Below are positions 18,351 through 26,800 of a DNA stretch of 64,000 nucleotides, in pieces. Position numbers and translations under genes: made by a program. The DNA comes from Nitrosomonadales bacterium (GTDB lineage Bacteria; Pseudomonadota; Gammaproteobacteria; Burkholderiales; Gallionellaceae), in assembly GCA_016235045.1 (NCBI GenBank), contig JACRME010000033.1:1-64000 (forward strand), written 5' to 3'. The notes below the pieces were generated by a model that saw nothing but the letters and a program-made list of their open reading frames with translations, was not told the DNA's origin and did not search any database. Positions within the stretch are counted from its first letter, which is position 1, and each line of letters begins with the position of its first letter.

Positions 18351-18989
18351 ATGGCCAATGACCCTAATACAGAGTCACTTCAAGAGTGGAACCGCCTAGC
18401 GCGCCAGAACGCTGAGAACGCGATCGTGTCGTCCATGTTTGAGTCTGGCTTTAAAGCAAACAAACCCATCAAGGAATTTTCAACTTGGCTCTTGATTGGT
18501 ACCGCGACTATCGCTGCGTTCTTCATTACCAACGCAGACAAGCTGCTACCTTTCATTACGCAAACAGGTTTCCTCACTTGTGGTGCCTTTTTATGCGCCT
18601 CCTGCTTGTTTGGTCTAGTTTCAAGAATGTGCGCACTACGATGCGAGATCCAAATCGAAGCAGGGGAAGCTGTCCGCAAAACATTTGCAGAACATCTAGC
18701 AAAACATCAAGATGAAGAGAAGAAGATTAAGGAAAGTGCTGGTGTGTGTGGTATTACGCTAGAGACAGGTATCCGCATTGAGCGCGTGCTCAGCGAGTTC
18801 TTAAAACCGCTGCCCCGCTGGGTTACTTGGATTGTCAATCGGCAGCTCAAGAAGCACATGAATAACCCACAAATCGGGTACTTGCCAGTTATTAAGGGGC
18901 TGCAATGGCAAGGCATGTTCGCTCTTTTACAGGCATTGCTCTTCTTAGGTTTTCTAATTGCCGGGTTCGTTTTTGCAGCATCCCTGTAG
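18351..18989 (+). CDS. Predicted membrane protein of unknown function
   Basis: A 212-residue protein with two closely spaced hydrophobic segments (about 45-62 and 72-92), a charged helical domain (about 95-165) and a C-terminal membrane segment (about 187-211, ending AGFVFAASL). I do not recognise the family. The ATG at 18351 follows hemB by 11 bp. Codon use and base composition look more AT-rich than the neighbours, which suggests an acquired gene. It is followed by a palindromic repeat. Confidence 0.6.
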   Translation: MANDPNTESLQEWNRLARQNAENAIVSSMFESGFKANKPIKEFSTWLLIGTATIAAFFITNADKLLPFITQTGFLTCGAFLCASCLFGLVSRMCALRCEIQIEAGEAVRKTFAEHLAKHQDEEKKIKESAGVCGITLETGIRIERVLSEFLKPLPRWVTWIVNRQLKKHMNNPQIGYLPVIKGLQWQGMFALLQALLFLGFLIAGFVFAASL

Positions 18990-19028
18990 GGTGGGCACGT
19001 TTTGCCAAAACACGGACACTAAGCCCGC

Positions 19029-19088
19029 GTAGGATGGGTTGAGCAACGCGATACCCATCGATGGGTATCCTTCGTCAACCCATCCTAC
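19029..19088. repeat. 60-bp palindromic MITE-like repeat
   Basis: Begins GTAGGATGGGTTGA and ends with its inverse TCAACCCATCCTAC, with a central perfect 20-bp palindrome at 19050-19069. A half-like sequence GTAGGGTGGGCA lies at 18986-18997. This consensus is familiar as a dispersed proteobacterial repeat, but only this copy is in the window. Confidence 0.75.
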
Positions 19089-19120
19089 TTGGTTCGCCTT
19101 TTCATGTAGGTAGACAAAAA

Positions 19121-19146
19121 AACCGGCCTAGAGCCGGTATTTTTTT
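19121..19146 (-). terminator. Terminator of the hydrogenase operon
   Basis: ACCGGC (19122-19127), loop CTAGA, GCCGGT (19133-19138), flanked by an A-run on the left and a T-run on the right, so it can work in both directions. It lies just past the hypC-like stop on the minus strand. Confidence 0.85.
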
Positions 19147-19160
19147 CGAGTACAACAAGC

Positions 19161-19394
19161 CTATGCAGTAACAGGCTGTCCCAGCACCGAACTAAGCAAA
19201 GTCAGCGTTTCCTGAGCTTTAGTGGGGGCAACACGTTCATAGGCGAAGCCACCCGCCTGCACCAGCACATAATCACCCAGCGCCACCGGGCTTTCCATCA
19301 GCATCAGGCTGACATCGCGTTGTTCGCCGAAACATTCCACGGTGGCCATCTCGCCGACCATGGCAATCACGCGGGAGGGGACTGCCATGCACAT
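19161..19394 (-). CDS. hypC: HypC/HupF-type hydrogenase maturation chaperone
   Basis: A 77-residue protein with the HypC signature MC-x-AVP at the extreme N terminus; Cys2 is needed to bind the Fe(CN)2CO carrier and the large-subunit precursor. Starting at 19394 rather than the second Met keeps Cys2 in place. It follows hybD by 2 bp and is the last gene of the operon. It could be a dedicated HypC/HybG paralogue for this hydrogenase; hypABDEF are not in the window. Confidence 0.88.
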   Translation of the reverse strand: MCMAVPSRVIAMVGEMATVECFGEQRDVSLMLMESPVALGDYVLVQAGGFAYERVAPTKAQETLTLLSSVLGQPVTA

Positions 19395-19396
19395 GG

Positions 19397-19888
19397 TCAG
19401 GCCGCCTTGGGCAGGTTGTTTTTGACCACCACGCCCAGTTCGCGTAATTCAGTCACGATCATATCCATCAACTCCGGCAGGCGTGCTGCCACTTGCGGCG
19501 ACAGCGACATGCCGGTCTCCAGTGATACTGGCTCCACGCCGATCACCGTCACGCCACCGGGCTGCTCGCCGATGAACGCCAGCGTGGCCAACACATCCGA
19601 CAGGCCGATCTGGTGCGGCGACAGTTTGGTCTTGAAGAACACCGGCACCTGCTCGTCGGCCAGCCTGACGATGGTGGCGGGCGCCTTGCCGCTGCGTACT
19701 GCGTCGATGATGATGATGTGATCACACTTGGACAGGTCGTCCAGCATCTCCATGCCGGTGGTGCCGCCGTCGATGACCACGACCTCGGCTGGGAGGTCGT
19801 AATCAAACTGCAGCTTTTCGATGGCACGCACGCCGATGCCTTCATCGGAGAGCAAGGTGTTGCCGACGCCGAGAACAACGATGCGCAT
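19397..19888 (-). CDS. hybD: HybD, [NiFe] hydrogenase maturation endopeptidase
   Basis: A 163-residue protease that cleaves the C-terminal tail of the large subunit after nickel insertion. Motifs are VLGVGNTLLSDEGIGV, with the nickel-sensing Glu16, the IIIIDAV Asp region and LSPHQIGL with the His ligand. The ATG shares its A with the hybC stop (TGATG), so protease and substrate are translationally coupled. Confidence 0.93.
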   Translation of the reverse strand: MRIVVLGVGNTLLSDEGIGVRAIEKLQFDYDLPAEVVVIDGGTTGMEMLDDLSKCDHIIIIDAVRSGKAPATIVRLADEQVPVFFKTKLSPHQIGLSDVLATLAFIGEQPGGVTVIGVEPVSLETGMSLSPQVAARLPELMDMIVTELRELGVVVKNNLPKAA

Positions 19889-21591
19889 CAGAGCGCCTTC
19901 ACCTGGACCACCGGTTTGCCTTCGGCATCCAGCACGTGCACGGCGCAAGCCAGGCAGGGGTCGAACGAGTGCACGGTGCGCAGCACTTCCAGCGGACGCT
20001 CTTCGTCGGCCACCGGCGTGTTCAGCAGCGATGCCTCGTACGGGCCGGGCACGTCGCCTTCGTTGCGCGGGGCGGCGTTCCAGGTGGTCGGCACCACGGC
20101 CTGGTAGTTGGTGATCTTGCCGTCGTCGATCACGACCCAGTGCGACAGCACGCCGCGCGGCGCTTCGTGGAAACCGACGCCGCTGACCTCGCCCTTGGGG
20201 AACACCGGCTTGTTGAAGGTGGCGGTGTCGCCCTTGGCGATGTTTGCCACCAGCAGGTTCCACTGGTTCGCCAACTCGTCCACCTGCACCGCGCACGACA
20301 CCGCGCGCGCCGCATGGCGGCCGATGGTGGAATGCACTGCGGCCAATGGAATCTTGGTCTTGGCCAGCGAGCCTGCGGTATCCAGCACCCCGGTCAGGTA
20401 TTTCAGCGTGGGCGCATGGCCCTGCGCCGCCATCGCCAGCACGCGCGAAAGCGGGCCGACCTGGGCCGGGTTGCCGTAGAAGGTTGGCGACTTCACCCAG
20501 GAATATTTGCCATCGTCCTGGAAGTCGGTGTAGTTCGGCACGGTCTCGCCCTTGTACGGATGCAGCGCACCCTTGCCGCCCTTGTACCAGGAGTGCTTCA
20601 CGCTCTCCTGCACGCCGTCGCGGAAATATTTGTCGTTGAACGACTTGATCGGCTTGATGGCGGCCAGGTCGCCGCCCTTGAGATAGCCGCCGGGCAGGGC
20701 GAACTGGGTGCCCTTGGTGTCGAGCGGCAGGTCGGGTACCGACAGGTAGTCGGTGACGCCCGCGCCGATCGCGGTCCAGTCGGCATAGAACGCGCCGACT
20801 GCGGCGATATCCACCAGGTACACGTTCTTCACGAAATCGGCCAGCTTGTCGATCCACTCCTTCACCGCCATCAGGCGCTCGATGGTCAGCACCGATTGCG
20901 AATCGGTGGCAATCGGGTTGGAGACGCCGCCGACGGCCATGTTCTGGATGTGCGGCGATTTCGAACCGAGGATGCTCACGATCTTGCTGGCGTAGCGCTG
21001 GATCTCCAGCGCCTGCAGGTAATGGGTCGTGGCCAGCAGGTTCACTTCCGGCGACAGCTTCATCGCCGGGTGGCCCCAGTAGCCGTTGGTGAAGATGCCG
21101 AGCTGGCCGGTGCCGACGAAGCCGGCGAGGCGCTCTTTCACCTTGGTGAACTCCTGCTTGCTGTTGCCGCTCCAGCTCGACAACCCGCCCGCGAGCGAAG
21201 CGGTCTTGCCCGGGTCGGCCTTCAGCGCCGAGGTCACATCCACCCAGTCCAGCGCAGACAGGTGATAGAAATGCACGATGTGGTCGTGGATCGCGTGCGC
21301 AGTGATGATCAGGTTGCGGATGTACTGTGCGTTGAGCGGGATTTCCATCTGCAACGCGTTCTCCACCGCGCGCACCGAAGCGACTGCATGCACCGTGGTG
21401 CACACGCCGCAGATACGCTGCGTGATCGCCCAGGCGTCGCGTGCATCGTGGCCCAGCAGGATTTGTTCGACACCGCGCCACATCTGGCCGGAGGCCCAGG
21501 CCTTGGAGACCTTGCCGTTGTTCACTTCGCAGTCGATGCGCAGGTGGCCTTCGATGCGGGTGATCGGATCGATCGTGATTCTTTTGCTCAT
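19888..21591 (-). CDS. hybC: HybC, [NiFe] hydrogenase large subunit
   Basis: A 567-residue catalytic subunit that binds the NiFe(CN)2CO site. The N-terminal ligand motif is RICGVCTTVH and the C-terminal one is DPCLACAVH. The latter is followed by a 15-residue tail (VLDAEGKPVVQVKAL) that HybD should remove after His. Other family segments are DPITRIEGHLRID and the conserved GHPA and SRVLAMA regions. Together with HybO, HybA and HybB it forms a membrane-bound periplasmic H2-oxidising or bidirectional enzyme of group 1c. Confidence 0.96.
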   Translation of the reverse strand: MSKRITIDPITRIEGHLRIDCEVNNGKVSKAWASGQMWRGVEQILLGHDARDAWAITQRICGVCTTVHAVASVRAVENALQMEIPLNAQYIRNLIITAHAIHDHIVHFYHLSALDWVDVTSALKADPGKTASLAGGLSSWSGNSKQEFTKVKERLAGFVGTGQLGIFTNGYWGHPAMKLSPEVNLLATTHYLQALEIQRYASKIVSILGSKSPHIQNMAVGGVSNPIATDSQSVLTIERLMAVKEWIDKLADFVKNVYLVDIAAVGAFYADWTAIGAGVTDYLSVPDLPLDTKGTQFALPGGYLKGGDLAAIKPIKSFNDKYFRDGVQESVKHSWYKGGKGALHPYKGETVPNYTDFQDDGKYSWVKSPTFYGNPAQVGPLSRVLAMAAQGHAPTLKYLTGVLDTAGSLAKTKIPLAAVHSTIGRHAARAVSCAVQVDELANQWNLLVANIAKGDTATFNKPVFPKGEVSGVGFHEAPRGVLSHWVVIDDGKITNYQAVVPTTWNAAPRNEGDVPGPYEASLLNTPVADEERPLEVLRTVHSFDPCLACAVHVLDAEGKPVVQVKAL

Positions 21592-21614
21592 TTATGTTCT
21601 CCTGGTTGTTCCGT

Positions 21615-22778
21615 TTATTTGTTGGTTGCGGCGGCTGCGCCCGATCCCGGCAGGATGGGCAGGTAGCGCACCAGCACGATGTAACCCAGTATCTCCAGCG
21701 CGATCATGCCGACGGACACCATGATCTCGGAAACGGACGGAAAGTAGTGCCAGCCCGGGCCGGTCTCGTAACCGACCAGATACGAATTGATGCGCAGGAT
21801 GAAGCCCGCCAGCATCAGGCAACTGGCCGCGACGAACAACTTCGCCGGTTGCTTGCGCGACTTCTCGTTCCACAGCAGCACCAGCGGGGCGACGAACAGC
21901 GCGGTCTCGATCCAGAACATCAGCGCCTCGATGCCGGGCACGAACATGCCGCCGAGCGCGCCGCGCACCAGCAGGTCGCCGAAGCGGATCGCCAGATAGG
22001 CAGCCAGCATACCCAGCATCACCTTCGACAGCTTGCCGAGCAGGTGCATCTCCAGCGGACGGCGGAAGCCGGACGACGACAGGCAGGCCTCGAAGATCAC
22101 GACGGCGAAGCCGATGGCGAGCGCGGTCATCAGGTACAGCAGCGGCAGCAGCATGGTCTGCCACAGCGGATGCACCTGGTAGCCGAACACCACCAGCAAT
22201 GAACCGAGCGAGGACTGGTGCATGGAGGGTAGCAGCGTGCCGAGCGCGATGATGAGGAACAGCGCCTTGTTGAGTTTCTTCTTCACGTCCTTCATGCCGA
22301 GCTTTTCGAGGAAGGCGGGCGAGAACTCGATCCACATCACCAGGATGTAGGCCGAGATGCACACCGCCACTTCGAACATCACCGAGTTGGGTTGCGCGTA
22401 ACCCGGCCAGAAGATATGCCAGAAGTTCCAGTAGCGGCCCAGGTCGAAGATCACGCCGGCGCCGGCCAGCGTGTAGCCGAACAGGCTTGCCAGCAGAGCG
22501 GGGCGCACCATCGGGTGGTATTCACCCTTGTTGAAGATGTACACCAGCAGCGCGACCGAGAAGCCGCCGCAGGCGAAGGCGGAACCGATCACCACGTCGT
22601 ACACCACCCAGATGCCCCAGGTGTAGCCGTCGTTGACGTTGGTCACCGCGCCGATGCCGAACAGGAAACGTACCAGCAGGATCACGCCGGCGACGGCCAC
22701 CAGCGCCGCCAGCACCTGCGTGGTCGGCGTCCACAGCGGTCCGCCGAGCGGTGCAGGTTGGTTATGGGATGCAGACAT
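21615..22778 (-). CDS. hybB: HybB, NrfD-family hydrogenase membrane subunit
   Basis: A 387-residue integral membrane protein of the NrfD/PsrC family with about ten hydrophobic segments. It links HybA to the quinone pool and, in E. coli Hyd-2, may couple to the proton gradient. The ATG at 22778 is supported by AAGGAG seven bases upstream. An in-frame upstream extension lies within hybA's 3' end and lacks support. It ends 23 bp before hybC. Confidence 0.93.
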   Translation of the reverse strand: MSASHNQPAPLGGPLWTPTTQVLAALVAVAGVILLVRFLFGIGAVTNVNDGYTWGIWVVYDVVIGSAFACGGFSVALLVYIFNKGEYHPMVRPALLASLFGYTLAGAGVIFDLGRYWNFWHIFWPGYAQPNSVMFEVAVCISAYILVMWIEFSPAFLEKLGMKDVKKKLNKALFLIIALGTLLPSMHQSSLGSLLVVFGYQVHPLWQTMLLPLLYLMTALAIGFAVVIFEACLSSSGFRRPLEMHLLGKLSKVMLGMLAAYLAIRFGDLLVRGALGGMFVPGIEALMFWIETALFVAPLVLLWNEKSRKQPAKLFVAASCLMLAGFILRINSYLVGYETGPGWHYFPSVSEIMVSVGMIALEILGYIVLVRYLPILPGSGAAAATNK

Positions 22779-22788
22779 CGTTATCTCC

Positions 22789-23769
22789 TTATTTCTTGTC
22801 GTCGTCGGCGTCATCGTCATGCTTGACGTTGCGCTTGGCGACATAGGTCAACGCACCGAGGAAGGCCAGCGGCAGCACCAGCGCGTTGCCGTACAGGGTG
22901 TGTTGCATGGTTTCGGAGGTGGCTGCGTAGGAACGTTCCGGCAGCGTCGGCATGCCCAGCTTCTCGAACGGCACCGCGGAAAGCTTCAGCATTTGCGTGC
23001 CGCCGACTTCCTTCTCGCCGTAGATCTGCGGCAGGTACTTCGCCGCCTTGGCCGTGTGCGGGGACTGGTCGTGGGTGTTGAGGTTGCCGCGCGGGAACTT
23101 GGTCTCTTCGCCGGGCTTGAGCGCGACGCGGCGTTTCGCTTCGGCATGCAGATCCTTCACCTTGCCGTACAGCGTGGCGCCGGTGGGGCACACTTCCGCG
23201 CAGGCGGCATATTTGCCTTCGGGCAGGCGATGGCGGCAAAGCTGGCATTTCGTGATCTGCGGCAGCGCCTTGTCGTACTGGAAGCGCGGCACGCCGAACG
23301 GGCAGGCGGCGACGCAGTAGCGGCAGCCGATGCAGGCATCCTTGTCGTAGCCGACGATGCCGGTGACGGGGTCCTTGGTCATCGCCGACACCGGACAGGC
23401 CGACACGCACGATGGATCGACGCAGTGCAGGCAGGACACCTTCATGAAGGCATGGCCGTCTTTCTCGCTGTCCTTGATCTCGCTGCTGCCGTCCTTGTAC
23501 ACCTTGATGATGTTGAGCGTCTTGCCGGAGATGTCGAGCGGCGTGTCCCACAGTTGCTCCTCGGTGGAGAACTCCGGCGGCATGTCGTTGACCTCCTTGC
23601 ATGCGGCGACGCAGGCCTTGCAGCCGATGCAAGTGGTGCTGTCATACAGCAGCCCCAGCGCCTCGTCCGGCATGGTCTTGTTCGGGCGTGCCTCGGCCGG
23701 CCCCCCTGTTGCAAGCAAGGTGCCTCCGGCCAGCGCTCCCTTAAGGAAATTGCGCCGGCTGATGCTCAT
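22789..23769 (-). CDS. hybA: HybA, four-cluster ferredoxin subunit of hydrogenase-2
   Basis: A 326-residue periplasmic electron-transfer subunit. It has a Tat signal (SRRNFLK at 4-10), four cysteine clusters of the 4Fe-4S type (CIGCKACVAACK, CLHCVDPSCVSACP, CIGCRYCVAACP, CQLCRHR...CAEVCP) and a C-terminal membrane anchor (about 295-315) before a DDDADDDKK tail. It overlaps hybO by 4 bp (ATGA). It carries electrons between the small subunit and HybB. Confidence 0.94.
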   Translation of the reverse strand: MSISRRNFLKGALAGGTLLATGGPAEARPNKTMPDEALGLLYDSTTCIGCKACVAACKEVNDMPPEFSTEEQLWDTPLDISGKTLNIIKVYKDGSSEIKDSEKDGHAFMKVSCLHCVDPSCVSACPVSAMTKDPVTGIVGYDKDACIGCRYCVAACPFGVPRFQYDKALPQITKCQLCRHRLPEGKYAACAEVCPTGATLYGKVKDLHAEAKRRVALKPGEETKFPRGNLNTHDQSPHTAKAAKYLPQIYGEKEVGGTQMLKLSAVPFEKLGMPTLPERSYAATSETMQHTLYGNALVLPLAFLGALTYVAKRNVKHDDDADDDKK

Positions 23770-24929
23770 GATGGGTTCCTTTCCTCATGCTTCTTGGCGG
23801 GCTCGCTCTCGTCGAGAGGGACATTCTTGCCGAGATTCTTTGCCAACTGCATTCCCGCGCCGACTGCCGCGCCGGCGACTGCTGCAGTCAGTACCGCCGC
23901 GCCGATGGTGGCGCCCACGCCTTGCTCTTCGACGATGCGCGGGAAACCGACCGGCGGACGCATGGTCTTCAGATCGGCCAGTGCATGGATGGGTTTGGTG
24001 AAGGCGATGCCCTTCTCGGTGCAACCGATGCAGGGGTGACCGGTGCCGACCGGCCAGCTCGCGTTGCCGACGTCGCCGAACAGGATCGCAGGGCAGTTGG
24101 CATAAGTCTCCGGCCCTTTGCAGCCCAGCTTGTACAGGCAGTAGCCTTTCTTGTGGCCCGCATCGCCGAACTCCATCGCGAAACGGCCGGCGTCGAAGTG
24201 CGGACGGCGTTCGCAGTTTTCGTGGATGAGGCGCGAGTAGGCGAACTTGGGACGGCCGATGTCATCCACATCCGGCAGCTTGCCGAAGGTGAGGAAGTGC
24301 ACGACGGTGGAGAGGAAGTTGTAGGGGTTGGGGGGGCAGCCGGGAATGTTGGGGATGACCTTGCCGAGCACTTCGCCCGCGCTCGCAGCACCCGTGGGGT
24401 TGGGCGGCGTGGCGGGCATGCCGCCCCACGATGCGCAACTGCCGATGGCGACGACGGCGGCTGCATCGGCCGCGCATTCCTTCAGCATCTCGATGGCGGT
24501 CTGGCCGCCGATCTTGCAGTAGATGCCGTTGTCCTTGGTCGGGATCGCGCCTTCCACCACCAGGATGTATTTGCCCTTGTTGGCCTTCATCGCCGAACGG
24601 CGTGCGGCTTCGGCCTGATGGCCGGCGGCGGCGAACAGCGTTTCGTGGTAATCGAGCGAGATGATATCGAGGATGAGTTTTTCCAGCGTGGGATGTTCGG
24701 CGCGCAACAGCGATTCGGTGCAGCCGGTGCATTCCTGGAAGTGCAGCCAGATAACGGAAGGCCGTTTTTTCGTGGCCACCGCTTTGATCATTGCGGCTTC
24801 CGCCCCTGCGGGCAATCCCATCGTTGCCGCCATCGCGGCACACATCTGCATGAAACTGCGGCGCGAAATTCCCAGCCGTTTTTCCAGCGCTACCAAGCTT
24901 GCTTCGTTTTCAATGATGTCATCATTCAT
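23766..24929 (-). CDS. hybO: HybO, [NiFe] hydrogenase small subunit
   Basis: A 387-residue subunit carrying three Fe-S clusters. The twin-arginine motif SRRSFM is at 22-27, followed by a hydrophobic stretch. Proximal-cluster cysteines start in QECTGCTESLLR, with later ones in IGSCASWGG and NIPGCPPNP. The distal and medial clusters lie in IHENCERRPHFDAGRF, GYCLYKLGCKGPETYANC and GHPCIGCTEKG. A C-terminal helix (AAVLTAAVAGAAVGAGMQLA) anchors it. Close similarity to E. coli HybO, including CERRPHFDAGRF, places it in group 1c. It is the first gene of the operon. Confidence 0.95.
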   Translation of the reverse strand: MNDDIIENEASLVALEKRLGISRRSFMQMCAAMAATMGLPAGAEAAMIKAVATKKRPSVIWLHFQECTGCTESLLRAEHPTLEKLILDIISLDYHETLFAAAGHQAEAARRSAMKANKGKYILVVEGAIPTKDNGIYCKIGGQTAIEMLKECAADAAAVVAIGSCASWGGMPATPPNPTGAASAGEVLGKVIPNIPGCPPNPYNFLSTVVHFLTFGKLPDVDDIGRPKFAYSRLIHENCERRPHFDAGRFAMEFGDAGHKKGYCLYKLGCKGPETYANCPAILFGDVGNASWPVGTGHPCIGCTEKGIAFTKPIHALADLKTMRPPVGFPRIVEEQGVGATIGAAVLTAAVAGAAVGAGMQLAKNLGKNVPLDESEPAKKHEERNPS

Positions 24930-24970
24930 AGCCTAAACCCCTTGTTATCGTTTACATCGCATGCGGTAAT

Positions 24971-24987
24971 TAACAAGAACCATGCCA
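24971..24987 (-). promoter_or_regulatory. Possible sigma-54 promoter of the hyb operon
   Basis: Minus strand: TGGCAT (24987-24982), GGTTC, TTGTTA (24976-24971). The -24 GG and the spacing are right, but the -12 element reads GT where GC is expected. It would place transcription start about 35 bp upstream of hybO. Sigma-54 control of uptake hydrogenases is known in other bacteria. Confidence 0.35.
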
Positions 24988-25102
24988 CGAAAGTAAAAGC
25001 CATTCGAAACAACGAAACGACAATTTTTTGGGGAAAAATTCGAGCTTATGAAGAAACTTGAATGACCGCTGAACTCGGGCAAGTGGAAAGAAAGTTTGCA
25101 GC

Positions 25103-25148
25103 GTTTTACTTGATCAAATAAGTATGTTATTGTTTTACTTGATTAAAT
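25103..25148. repeat. Direct-repeat pair upstream of hyb, possible activator site
   Basis: GTTTTACTTGATCAAAT (25103-25119) and GTTTTACTTGATTAAAT (25132-25148) are 16/17 identical with a 29-bp period. They lie 115-175 bp upstream of the candidate -24/-12 promoter, a typical enhancer distance. Confidence 0.5.
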
Positions 25149-25266
25149 TTGTACACAATAACGAGGGAAGCGACGGGGGAAAATATTGACCCGTCGAGAC
25201 CGGGGGGCGGCAAGTGAGTGAGATACATTGCACGTGTTTTTCGGCGGCATGTACCGTGCGCGAGTT

Positions 25267-26157
25267 CTAAAAAGTCCAACCCGCCGTTAAGTCCAAATAC
25301 GTATCATTCGTGGCGGCTTGCACAGTTTGGCCGCTGGCTCTGAGCAATGCGGTTGAACTGCTGCGCGTTACGGCGGTTGCGATGTTGACGGCGTCGTTGA
25401 CTTGGTAATCAAGCGACAGTCGCTTGCTGACGAGTTGCTGTTCCAGCAGCGTGACCGTTTTGCTCGATGAAAGATCGAGTGTCAGCGAGTCGGACGGTCT
25501 CCAGGTGATGCCCAGAGAATTCGTTTTATCCGGAAAGCCAAGCAGCGTGTACGCCACGTTTGAAGTGTTGCGGGAGCTAAGTATCAGGAAGATCGCGATG
25601 GCGGTCGGGTTGCGATCGTAGTTGTATCGATCATGCGAGCCGTAGACCGCGAATGACGGGGTGAGGTCCTGCCTCAAGCCCACGCTGTTCCGTTTCTGGA
25701 TCAGGCTTTGACTGTTTACGCCAATCGGATGGACTGCCGGTGTGTAATCGGACTTGCCATACCCCGCATCGATTACCGTGCGCAGTTCTCCCTTCCACAA
25801 TTCGTTCAGGGAGAACGACAACATGGCATCGTTACCGGACACGTCAAGCGTGCCGTCACTGATTTTCGAGTGGCTGATGCCGACAGACAGCAGTCTCGCC
25901 GCAGTCCAGTCCAGTCCGACAACCGATTGCGTGACGTCATCGGCTTGTGCCGATTTGGCGCGGAAATGGCTGAGGTTCAACTGCACGGGAAGATCGAAAA
26001 GACCGGCATTCGCATTGACGGTGTAAGAGCGGTAATCGTCCGGCCCCGAGCCGACGGTCAGCGACGTGTATGCCCCGGCATGGGCAAGTGACGGAAGCGC
26101 CGATATCAGCGCGGCAAGAAATTCGACCAGAAGCAACGGAGTATGGGATGGACGCAT
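25267..26157 (-). CDS. Predicted outer-membrane beta-barrel protein
   Basis: A 296-residue protein with a signal peptide (about 1-27, ending LAHAG) and a mature part of alternating hydrophobic/polar strands. Its C terminus is YLDLTAGWTF, whose final Phe fits the Bam recognition signal. I do not recognise a specific family; short repeated strand patterns such as GLDWTAARLLSVGISHSK resemble general porin-like proteins. It has no close operon partner; the sigma cassette lies upstream on the same strand. Confidence 0.65.
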   Translation of the reverse strand: MRPSHTPLLLVEFLAALISALPSLAHAGAYTSLTVGSGPDDYRSYTVNANAGLFDLPVQLNLSHFRAKSAQADDVTQSVVGLDWTAARLLSVGISHSKISDGTLDVSGNDAMLSFSLNELWKGELRTVIDAGYGKSDYTPAVHPIGVNSQSLIQKRNSVGLRQDLTPSFAVYGSHDRYNYDRNPTAIAIFLILSSRNTSNVAYTLLGFPDKTNSLGITWRPSDSLTLDLSSSKTVTLLEQQLVSKRLSLDYQVNDAVNIATAVTRSSSTALLRASGQTVQAATNDTYLDLTAGWTF

Positions 26158-26181
26158 GTTTTTCCAGACAGTAAGTAAAAA

Positions 26182-26277
26182 TCAGGGGCGGCGAGGGGCG
26201 CGCCGTCTTTCAAGTCGGCGCTTTGCCAGAAGGTTGACGGTTTCGGGGCCCGGGGAGAGGGCGGCCGGTTTGGTCAT
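26182..26277 (-). CDS. Possible 31-residue basic peptide
   Basis: A short frame between the DUF3106 gene and the outer-membrane protein, starting MTKPAALSPGP and ending in an Arg-rich tail (RRLERRRAPRRP). AAGGA precedes the ATG by about seven bases. There is no homology I recognise. It may be spurious in GC-rich DNA. Confidence 0.25.
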   Translation of the reverse strand: MTKPAALSPGPETVNLLAKRRLERRRAPRRP

Positions 26278-26302
26278 CGATATTCCTTGCATAATCCGGC
26301 GC

Positions 26303-26800
26303 TCATCGCGGGCGCTGAGCTCGTTGCTTGCGTTCCATTCTGCGATGAATGATTCTTTCGCGCTGTTCCGGCGACATGCTCTTCCAGCGTGCGACAAATT
26401 TTGCCCGTTGCTCCGGGGTTAATTTCTGCCAACGTTCGCGCAATGCTTTCCGCTGCTCCGGCGGGAGTTCGCGAAACTCGCGCATGCGCTGTTTCACCAG
26501 CTCCTTTTCTTCCGGGCTCAATTTCTTATAGCGCGCCAGACGTTCGCGCGCCTTCGCCCGCTGTTCCGGGGTCATGGCCGCCCATTTTGCGGCGCCCTTG
26601 CTCAAACGCTCCTGCCGTTGCGGGGGCAGGCTGTCCCAGCGATCCTTCATCGGGGACAGCACTTGCTGTTGCTGGGAATTCAGGTCGCTCCAGGCGATAC
26701 CCTCGGCAGCGGCGCTGCCTGCGGCAAGTCCGAGTGCGAGTGCAACAGCCAGAACCGGCCACAGGCGGCGGCACAGGCCGGAAAATAGTTTATTCATCAT
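26303..26800 (-). CDS. DUF3106 periplasmic helical protein
   Basis: A 165-residue exported protein with a signal peptide (about 1-32, ending GSAAAE). The mature part is very basic and helical, built of recurring LTPEQR/LSPEEK/LPPEQR units at about 85-155, like the LTxxQ repeats of Spy/CpxP/ZraP chaperone-type proteins. DUF3106 genes commonly sit next to ECF sigma and DUF3619 genes in Betaproteobacteria. It overlaps the preceding small acidic gene by 11 bp. It is probably an envelope-stress effector, which is inference. Confidence 0.75.
   Translation of the reverse strand: MMNKLFSGLCRRLWPVLAVALALGLAAGSAAAEGIAWSDLNSQQQQVLSPMKDRWDSLPPQRQERLSKGAAKWAAMTPEQRAKARERLARYKKLSPEEKELVKQRMREFRELPPEQRKALRERWQKLTPEQRAKFVARWKSMSPEQRERIIHRRMERKQRAQRPR

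Larger units (their letters stand above)
24930..25266. other. hyb upstream regulatory region, no gene
   Basis: About 340 bp, noticeably AT-rich in the middle, between hybO and an outer-membrane protein gene, both on the minus strand. It contains the candidate -24/-12 promoter and the direct repeats listed separately. No open frame in it looks like a protein. Confidence 0.5.

Noticed and set aside
19397-21481. Apparent 694-residue fusion of a hydrogenase frame with HybD
   Set aside because: It is an out-of-frame run through hybC that happens to join the hybD frame; HybD starts at 19888 in an overlap with the hybC stop.
19936-21666. 576-residue plus-strand frame opposite hybC
   Set aside because: hybC has both nickel-binding motifs on the other strand; this frame is Arg/His/Gly-rich shadow sequence.
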